Assembly (NCBI RefSeq): GCF_002929295.1
Contig: NZ_PJIM01000002.1
Coordinates: 702,191-766,190, forward strand
Length of the DNA: 64,000 nucleotides
Source of the DNA: Arthrobacter sp. SX1312
GTDB taxonomy: Bacteria > Actinomycetota > Actinomycetes > Actinomycetales > Micrococcaceae
Direction of reading: 5' to 3'
Shown in pieces: positions 59,167 through 64,000 of the stretch. The translations under genes were made by a program, and so were the position numbers. Numbering within the stretch: position 1 is the stretch's first letter; each line of letters opens with the position of its first letter. A model generated the notes under the pieces. It saw nothing but the letters and a program-made list of their open reading frames with translations, had not been told where the DNA came from and searched no databases.

Positions 59167-60243
59167 TCAGAGCTGGGTGCCGAGCTTGAAGCCCTCGACG
59201 CCGTCGTCCTTGCTGCGGGTGTAGGAGAAGCCGTCGGCGCCAACGGTGACGGCCATCTCGCTGCGCTCCTCCCGCTCGACGACGGGCTGGGGGTTGCCGT
59301 CCAGGTCCAGCACGAGGGAGGCCTCCGAGTACCAGGATGGCACCACGGGGTTGCCCCACCAGTCGCGGCGCTGGTTGTCGTGGACGTCCCAGGTGATGGT
59401 CGGGTTGTCCGGATCGCCCGTGTAGTAGTCCTGGCAGTAGATCTCGACGCGGTGGCCGTCCGGGTCGAGGATGTAGAGGTAGAAGGCGTTGGAGACGCCG
59501 TGCCGCCCGGGCCCGCGCTCGATGCGGTCGCTGATGCGCAGGGCGCCCATCTTGTCGCAGATCTGGATGATGTTGTGCTTCTCGTGCGTCGCGAACGCCA
59601 CGTGGTGCATGCGCGGGCCGTTGCCTCCGGTGAGGGCGGTGTCGTGCACGGTCTGCTTCCGGTGCATCCACACGGCGTAGGTGACGCCGTCGGAGTCCTG
59701 GATGTCCTCGGAGACGCGGAAGCCGAGGTCCTCGAGGTACGCACGTCCCCGCGGGACGTCGGGGGTGACCTGGTTGAAGTGGTCCAGCCGCACGAGTTCG
59801 CCGGCCGAGTACAGGTCGTAGCGCTGGGTGAGGCGCTCCACGTGCTGGACGTCGTAGAAGAACTCGTACGGGAAGCCCAGCGGGTCCTCGACGCGCACCG
59901 AGTCGCCGACGCCCTTCGTGAACCCGTCCCGGCGTCGTTCGGTCCGGCAGCCCAGTTCGCGGTAGTACGCCTCCGCGGCGTCCACCTCCGCGGGCGACTT
60001 CACCCGGTAGGCGAAGGCGGCGACGGCGGCGACCGGGCCGCGCCGCAGCACCAGGTTGTGGTGGATGAACTCCTCGAGGGAGCGGAGGTAGATCGCGTCG
60101 TCGTCCTCCTCGGTGACGTGCAGGCCGAGGACGTCCACGTAGAACTCACGCGAGCGGGCGAGGTCGGTGACCACGATCTCCATGTAGGCGCAGCGGACGA
60201 TGTCCGGTGCCGGGACCGAGGGTGTGGGAACAGGAGTGGTCAT
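59167..60243 (-). CDS. hpaD: 3,4-Dihydroxyphenylacetate (homoprotocatechuate) 2,3-dioxygenase, MndD-like
   Basis: A 358-residue type I extradiol dioxygenase. The start VPTPSVPAPDIVRCAYMEIV and most of the length are, from memory, nearly identical to MndD of Arthrobacter globiformis and to the Brevibacterium iron enzyme. Metal ligands fall at the classic positions His155 (RLDHFNQ), His214 (MHHVAFA) and Glu267 (HRVEIYC), with catalytic His200 (QTVHDTA) and Tyr257 (YLYILD). It opens the ring of 3,4-dihydroxyphenylacetate next to the hydroxyls using O2. The Mn or Fe preference cannot be read from the ligands, which are the same in both. Confidence 0.95.
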   Translation of the reverse strand: MTTPVPTPSVPAPDIVRCAYMEIVVTDLARSREFYVDVLGLHVTEEDDDAIYLRSLEEFIHHNLVLRRGPVAAVAAFAYRVKSPAEVDAAEAYYRELGCRTERRRDGFTKGVGDSVRVEDPLGFPYEFFYDVQHVERLTQRYDLYSAGELVRLDHFNQVTPDVPRGRAYLEDLGFRVSEDIQDSDGVTYAVWMHRKQTVHDTALTGGNGPRMHHVAFATHEKHNIIQICDKMGALRISDRIERGPGRHGVSNAFYLYILDPDGHRVEIYCQDYYTGDPDNPTITWDVHDNQRRDWWGNPVVPSWYSEASLVLDLDGNPQPVVEREERSEMAVTVGADGFSYTRSKDDGVEGFKLGTQL

Positions 60244-60277
60244 GGGATTCTCTCTTCGTCGGGCAAACGGGGAAGGT

Positions 60278-61828
60278 TCAGCCTTCGTTGGCGGCCGAGT
60301 CCGTGACGCTGCCGAACTTCGGGGTGTGGACGGAGCCGAGGGTGATGTGCACGGCCTGCTGGTCGGTGTAGAAGTCGATGGAACGGTAGCCGCCCTCGTG
60401 CCCGAGGCCGGAGGACTTCACGCCACCGAAGGGCGTCCGGAGGTCGCGGACGTTGTGGCTGTTGAGCCACACCATCCCGGCCTCCACGTTCTGCGCGAAG
60501 GTGTGGGCGCGGGTCAGGTCCTTCGTCCACACGTAGGCCGCGAGCCCGTAGCGCGTGTTGTTGGCCAGCGCCAGCGCCTCGGCGTCGTCCTCGAACGGGG
60601 TGATGGCGACGACGGGCCCGAAGATCTCCTCCTGGAAGATCCGCGCGTCGGGGGAGACATCCGCGAACACCGTGGGCGCGATGTAGTTGCCCTCGGGCAG
60701 GTGCTCGGGGCGCCCGCCGCCGGCGAGGAGGCGGCCCTCCGTCTTGCCGATCTCCACGTAGGAGGCCACCTTGGCGTAGTGCTCCGGGTGCACGAGCGCC
60801 CCGACCTCCGTCCGCGGATCGTGGGGATCGCCGACGACGATGGTCTTCGCGCGGGCCGCGTACTTATCGCAGAACTCCTCGTACACGGGCCGCTCGACGA
60901 GGATGCGGGAGCCGGCGGTGCAGCGCTCGCCGTTGAGGGAGAAGACCCCGAAGAGGGCCGAGTCGATGGCGGCGTCGAGGTCCGCGTCGGCGAAGACGAT
61001 GCACGGGGACTTCCCGCCGAGCTCCATCGAGAGTCCCTTCAGGTGCGCCGCGGCGTTCCGGAAGATCGTCTGGCCCGTGGTGGTCTCCCCGGTGAAGGAG
61101 ATGAGGGGGACGTCGGGGTGCTTGACGAGGGCGTCCCCGGCCTCCTCGCCGAGACCGTTGACGAGGTTGAAGACGCCGTCGGGCACCCCGGCGTCCCTGA
61201 AGATCTGCGCCCACAGGGACGCGGAGAGGGGCGTGAACTCGGCGGGCTTCAGGACCACCGTGTTGCCGGTGGCCAGGGCGGGCGCGAGCTTCCAGGACTC
61301 CAGCATGAACGGCGTGTTCCACGGGGTGATGAGGCCGGCGACGCCGATCGGCTTCCGGTTCACGTAGTTGATCTGGGAGCCGGGCACCTTCATGGCGTCG
61401 TCGAACTGGGCGACGATCAGGTCCGCGAAGAAGCGGAAGTTCTCGGCAGCGCGCAGGGCCTGGCCCTTCGCCTGCGTGATCGGCAGGCCCGTGTCGAAGG
61501 TCTCGAGCTCGGCGAGCCGGGCCTCCTGCGCCTCGACGGCGTCGGCGATCCGGTTCAGCACGCGGGCGCGCTCGCGGGGCTTCATCCGCGGCCACGGTCC
61601 GTCGGTGAAGGCCTCCCGTGCGGCGGCCACCGCGAGATCGACATCCTCCTGCTGGCCGGCCGCCGCGGTGGCGTACGTGGTGTTGGACACCGGATCGAGG
61701 ACATCGAACGTCGCCCCGCCCACGGAGTCGACGAACCGGCCGTTGATGTAGTGCTGGAGGGAGGACGGCAGTCCTTCCGGGATGTGCTGCTCGGTTGCTG
61801 CGATCGGCTGTGCACCGGGGCTCGTCAT
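60278..61828 (-). CDS. hpaE: 5-Carboxymethyl-2-hydroxymuconate semialdehyde dehydrogenase
   Basis: A 516-residue aldehyde dehydrogenase: LQHYINGRFVDSVGGATFDV, GLITPWNTPFMLESWKLAPA with LATGNTVVLKPAEFTPLSAS, SFTGETTTGQTIF, catalytic Glu in SMELGGKSP, catalytic Cys in NGERCTAGSRILVERPVYEE, EEIFGPVVAITPF and FGGVKSSGLGHEGG. It oxidises the dioxygenase product with NAD. The sequence follows HpaE closely, and the gene lies between the GntR regulator and the dioxygenase. Confidence 0.93.
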   Translation of the reverse strand: MTSPGAQPIAATEQHIPEGLPSSLQHYINGRFVDSVGGATFDVLDPVSNTTYATAAAGQQEDVDLAVAAAREAFTDGPWPRMKPRERARVLNRIADAVEAQEARLAELETFDTGLPITQAKGQALRAAENFRFFADLIVAQFDDAMKVPGSQINYVNRKPIGVAGLITPWNTPFMLESWKLAPALATGNTVVLKPAEFTPLSASLWAQIFRDAGVPDGVFNLVNGLGEEAGDALVKHPDVPLISFTGETTTGQTIFRNAAAHLKGLSMELGGKSPCIVFADADLDAAIDSALFGVFSLNGERCTAGSRILVERPVYEEFCDKYAARAKTIVVGDPHDPRTEVGALVHPEHYAKVASYVEIGKTEGRLLAGGGRPEHLPEGNYIAPTVFADVSPDARIFQEEIFGPVVAITPFEDDAEALALANNTRYGLAAYVWTKDLTRAHTFAQNVEAGMVWLNSHNVRDLRTPFGGVKSSGLGHEGGYRSIDFYTDQQAVHITLGSVHTPKFGSVTDSAANEG

Positions 61829-61837
61829 GGGTGGGTC

Positions 61838-62569
61838 CTAACCGTGGTCGTGTGCTGCGTCAGGGTCTGCGTCGGTGGCTGCTTCGGTGGCGCTGAAGTG
61901 CGTCAGGTAGGCGTCGAGGGTGGCGCTGCGATGGAGGCGCGCGAAGCGTTCGATGGTGTCGGCGTCGGCACCGTCAGCCATGAGGGAGAGCAGGTGCGCG
62001 TGCTCCTCGACGGAGTCGCGGGCGCGCTCGGGCACGAAGCGGAACGTCGAGGACCGCAGCGACGCGAGCCGGTTCCACCCGCGGTGCACCAGGTCGAGGA
62101 TGTGCGGATTGGGGCAGCGCTCGAAGAGGATGGCGTGGAAGTCCTGGTTGAGCCGGGTGAAGCGGAGGGGATCGAAGTCCTGCAGGCAGGCGCGCATCTC
62201 CTCGTTGACCGCTGCGGCCCGGTCCAGCACTTCGGCGTCGATCAGCGGTGCGGACAGCGCCGTCGCCGCTCCCTCGACGAGGCTCAGGGTCTGCATGGTG
62301 TAGAGGTATTCGGTGGGGTCGATCCCCGCGACCGTCGCTCCCACGTTGCGCTGGAAGGTCACCAGGCCCTCGGCCTCGAGACGGCGGATGGCCTCCCGCA
62401 CGGGCACGACGCTGACCCCCAGGTCCTGCGCGATGGCGGCCAGGACCAGCCGGTGTCCGGGAGGATAGGCGCCGTCCACGATCCGCTGCTTCACGGCACC
62501 GTAGGCCTGCTGCGACTTGCTGCCCGCCGCGGGGGCGTCGTCGGTCGCTACCGGCTCAGCCATGAGCAT
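61838..62569 (-). CDS. GntR-family regulator, FadR/FCD subfamily
   Basis: A 243-residue regulator. N-terminal winged helix QQAYGAVKQRIVDGAYPPGH, RLVLAAIAQDLGVSVVPVRE, AIRRLEAEGLVTFQRNVGAT; C-terminal FCD domain with the metal-binding His pattern (LNQDFHAILFERCPNPHILD; SVEEHAHLLSLMADGADA). It lies inside the hpa operon, 9 bp before hpaE, and is the probable regulator of the operon, responding to an aromatic acid or intermediate (inference). Confidence 0.88.
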   Translation of the reverse strand: MLMAEPVATDDAPAAGSKSQQAYGAVKQRIVDGAYPPGHRLVLAAIAQDLGVSVVPVREAIRRLEAEGLVTFQRNVGATVAGIDPTEYLYTMQTLSLVEGAATALSAPLIDAEVLDRAAAVNEEMRACLQDFDPLRFTRLNQDFHAILFERCPNPHILDLVHRGWNRLASLRSSTFRFVPERARDSVEEHAHLLSLMADGADADTIERFARLHRSATLDAYLTHFSATEAATDADPDAAHDHG

Positions 62570-64000
62570 GCCGTTCCTGCCACTGGCCGTAGCGTTTCCT
62601 CCAGGCGGCGTTCATCGGGTACAGGCCGTCCACGCCGTGCCCGTCGGCCACCATCTCCGCGATGAACGTCTCCTCCCGCTCCTGGGCGACGGCGTCCTCG
62701 GCCAGGTCCGCCGCGAGGGCGGGCGGGATCACGAGGATGCCGTCGGCGTCCGCCACGATGATGTCGCCGGGCTGGACGGTCGTCCCTCCGCAGGCGATCG
62801 TGACGTCGGTGTCCCACGGGATGTGGCGCCGCCCCAGCACGGCGGGGTGCGGGTTGGCGTAGAAGGTGGGCATGTCCATGGAGGCCACTGCGGCGAAGTC
62901 GCGGACGCCTCCGTCGGTGATGATCGCCGCCGCTCCGCGCACCTGCGCACGGAGGGCCAGGATGTCCCCGACCGTGCCCGTGCCCTTCTCGCCGCGGGCC
63001 TCCATCACGAGGATCTCCCCCTCGTCGACGGTGTCGATGGCGCGTTTCTGGGCGTTGTACCCGGCGCCGTGGGCGGTGAAGAGGTCCTCGCGGTTCGGCA
63101 CGTACCGGAGGGTGCGGGCGAGTCCGACGACGCGCCGGCCCGGCTGCGTGGAGCTCAGGCCGTCGATGCTGACGTTGTTCAGCCCCCGCTTGCGCAGCAG
63201 GGAGGAGAGGGTGGCGGTGGAGACGCTTTCGAGCGTCGCCTTCAGTGCGGGTGTCAGGACCTTCTGCGGCGTGGGCAGTCCGGCCGCCTCGCGGGAGCCG
63301 TAGGCCTCCTCGCGCTGGACGTCGTCCACCCTCGGACGGGCACCGAACGGGGCCAGGGGGGTCGTGCCCTCGCTGACCGTCGTGGCCAGCCGTCCCGTGG
63401 ACAGGCCGCCCGCGGTCACTTCGACCTCCAGCGCATCGCCCGGACCGGCGACCGACGCTCCCGCCGGCGTGCCGGTGAGGATCAGATCGCCGGGTTCGAG
63501 CGTGAGGAGCTGGGACAGGTCTGCGATGAGCCGCGCGAACGGGAAGAGGAGGTCGGCGGTGGTGTCGTCCTGTACCAGCGCGCCGTTGTGCCAGGTGCGG
63601 ATCCGGAGGGCGGCGGGGTCGACGGCGTCGGCCGGCAGGAGCCCGGGACCCACCGGGGTGAAACCGTCCCCGCCCTTGGACCGCAGGTTCGACCCCTTGT
63701 CCGCGTAGCGCAGGTCGTAGACGCCGAGGTCATTGGCGGCCGTGACCCAGCGGACGTGGCTCCACGCGGTGTCGGGGGAGACCCGGCGGGCGGGGGAGCC
63801 GATGACGAGGGCGATCTCGCCCTCGAAGCCGAGCAGCTCGCAGCCGGCAGGACGTTCGACGGTGGAACCGGACAGGGAGAGCGAGGAGGGCGGCTTGAGG
63901 AAATAGGACGGCTGCTCGGGCGTGCGGCCCCGCTGGGCAGCCCGGCTGGGGTAGTTGATGTGCACCGCGATGACCTTGCGGGCTGCGGCCAGGACGCCGT
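62556..64000 (-). CDS. FAH-family isomerase/decarboxylase fused to RraA-like domain (5' end outside window)
   Basis: At least 481 codons; the frame is open to the right edge (...GVLAAARKVIAVHINYPSRA), so the N-terminus lies beyond the window. The first ~230 residues match HpaG-type fumarylacetoacetate-hydrolase-fold enzymes (LLGFEGEIALVIGSPARRVS, DLGVYDLRYADKGSNLRSKG, DLILTGTPAGASVAGPGDAL). The remaining ~230 are an RraA/aldolase-like domain (SSLLRKRGLNNVSIDGLSST, GPxLT-type RVVGLARTLRYVPNREDLFT, GAAAIITDGGVRDFAAVASM, GDIIVADADGILVIPPALAA). The first domain would decarboxylate or isomerise the HpaE product; the second may be a decarboxylase or second half. Overlaps the GntR start by 14 bp. 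Confidence 0.87.
   Translation of the reverse strand, partial: GVLAAARKVIAVHINYPSRAAQRGRTPEQPSYFLKPPSSLSLSGSTVERPAGCELLGFEGEIALVIGSPARRVSPDTAWSHVRWVTAANDLGVYDLRYADKGSNLRSKGGDGFTPVGPGLLPADAVDPAALRIRTWHNGALVQDDTTADLLFPFARLIADLSQLLTLEPGDLILTGTPAGASVAGPGDALEVEVTAGGLSTGRLATTVSEGTTPLAPFGARPRVDDVQREEAYGSREAAGLPTPQKVLTPALKATLESVSTATLSSLLRKRGLNNVSIDGLSSTQPGRRVVGLARTLRYVPNREDLFTAHGAGYNAQKRAIDTVDEGEILVMEARGEKGTGTVGDILALRAQVRGAAAIITDGGVRDFAAVASMDMPTFYANPHPAVLGRRHIPWDTDVTIACGGTTVQPGDIIVADADGILVIPPALAADLAEDAVAQEREETFIAEMVADGHGVDGLYPMNAAWRKRYGQWQERHAHG

Noticed and set aside
60200-62665. An 821-codon forward-strand reading opposite hpaE and the GntR gene
   Set aside because: It is the mirror frame of clearly conserved reverse-strand genes; the composition (Gly/Val/Glu/His/Arg without domains) is typical of antisense frames in GC-rich DNA.

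Overview
The window is high-GC, gene-dense DNA, almost certainly from an actinobacterium of the Micrococcaceae (Arthrobacter or a close relative). The grounds are the base composition, GTG/TTG starts, probable leaderless promoters, carbohydrate ABC systems with LacI regulators, and an extradiol dioxygenase whose sequence I recognise as very close to Arthrobacter MndD. No rRNA, tRNA, CRISPR array or intact insertion sequence was seen.

Layout. 1-5 kb: the 5' end of alanine dehydrogenase diverging from a PucR-type regulator (AdeR-like), an orphan HTH protein, a small zinc-ribbon protein, a MerR/TipAS regulator followed by a wrecked alcohol dehydrogenase, and a lipoprotein sugar dehydrogenase. 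5-25 kb is accessory in character: a frameshifted CPBP protease, an ACT-domain membrane protein, HTH/SDR/LAL-LuxR genes, four alpha/beta hydrolases plus a fragment of a fifth, a small multidrug-export-type protein, a second MerR, a diguanylate cyclase, a phosphoesterase, a GNAT, a GlxA-type regulator, and a decayed MobF conjugative relaxase. Several of these remnants suggest past gain and loss of mobile DNA.

25-37.7 kb holds two adjacent LacI-controlled units. One has a sugar ABC transporter (binding protein and two permeases), a SIS-domain deglycase-like protein, a PfkB kinase like FrlD, and their LacI. The other has a polar-amino-acid ABC transporter, a Gfo/Idh/MocA oxidoreductase and a DadA-like FAD oxidase, with a divergent LacI. 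Together they look like uptake and catabolism of Amadori compounds (fructosyl-amino acids) or opines by a kinase/deglycase route and an oxidative route. This substrate is inferred. Palindromic operators are visible for both regulators.

37.7-50.7 kb is an L-rhamnose regulon: rhaI, the bifunctional aldolase/dehydrogenase and rhaB run left. A LacI regulator, a RhaTPQS-type ABC transporter, a second isomerase-family protein and the mutarotase run right. Identical 12-bp operators (in opposite orientation) lie at both promoter regions. 50.7-54.2 kb holds a CPBP protease, a nitronate monooxygenase, a glucose dehydrogenase-type enzyme and a small membrane protein.

54.2-55.9 kb contains a ClgR/PopR-like regulator and a ClpP pair in which one subunit has lost two of its three catalytic residues. 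56.1-57.6 kb encodes an ammonia-lyase homologue without the Ala-Ser-Gly that forms the MIO cofactor. 57.6-64 kb is the homoprotocatechuate (3,4-dihydroxyphenylacetate) meta-cleavage operon, running left and entering from beyond the right edge: a FAH-RraA fusion (hpaG-like), a GntR regulator, hpaE, an mndD/hpaD-type dioxygenase, hpaH and hpaI. Its products would be expected to be pyruvate and succinate semialdehyde.
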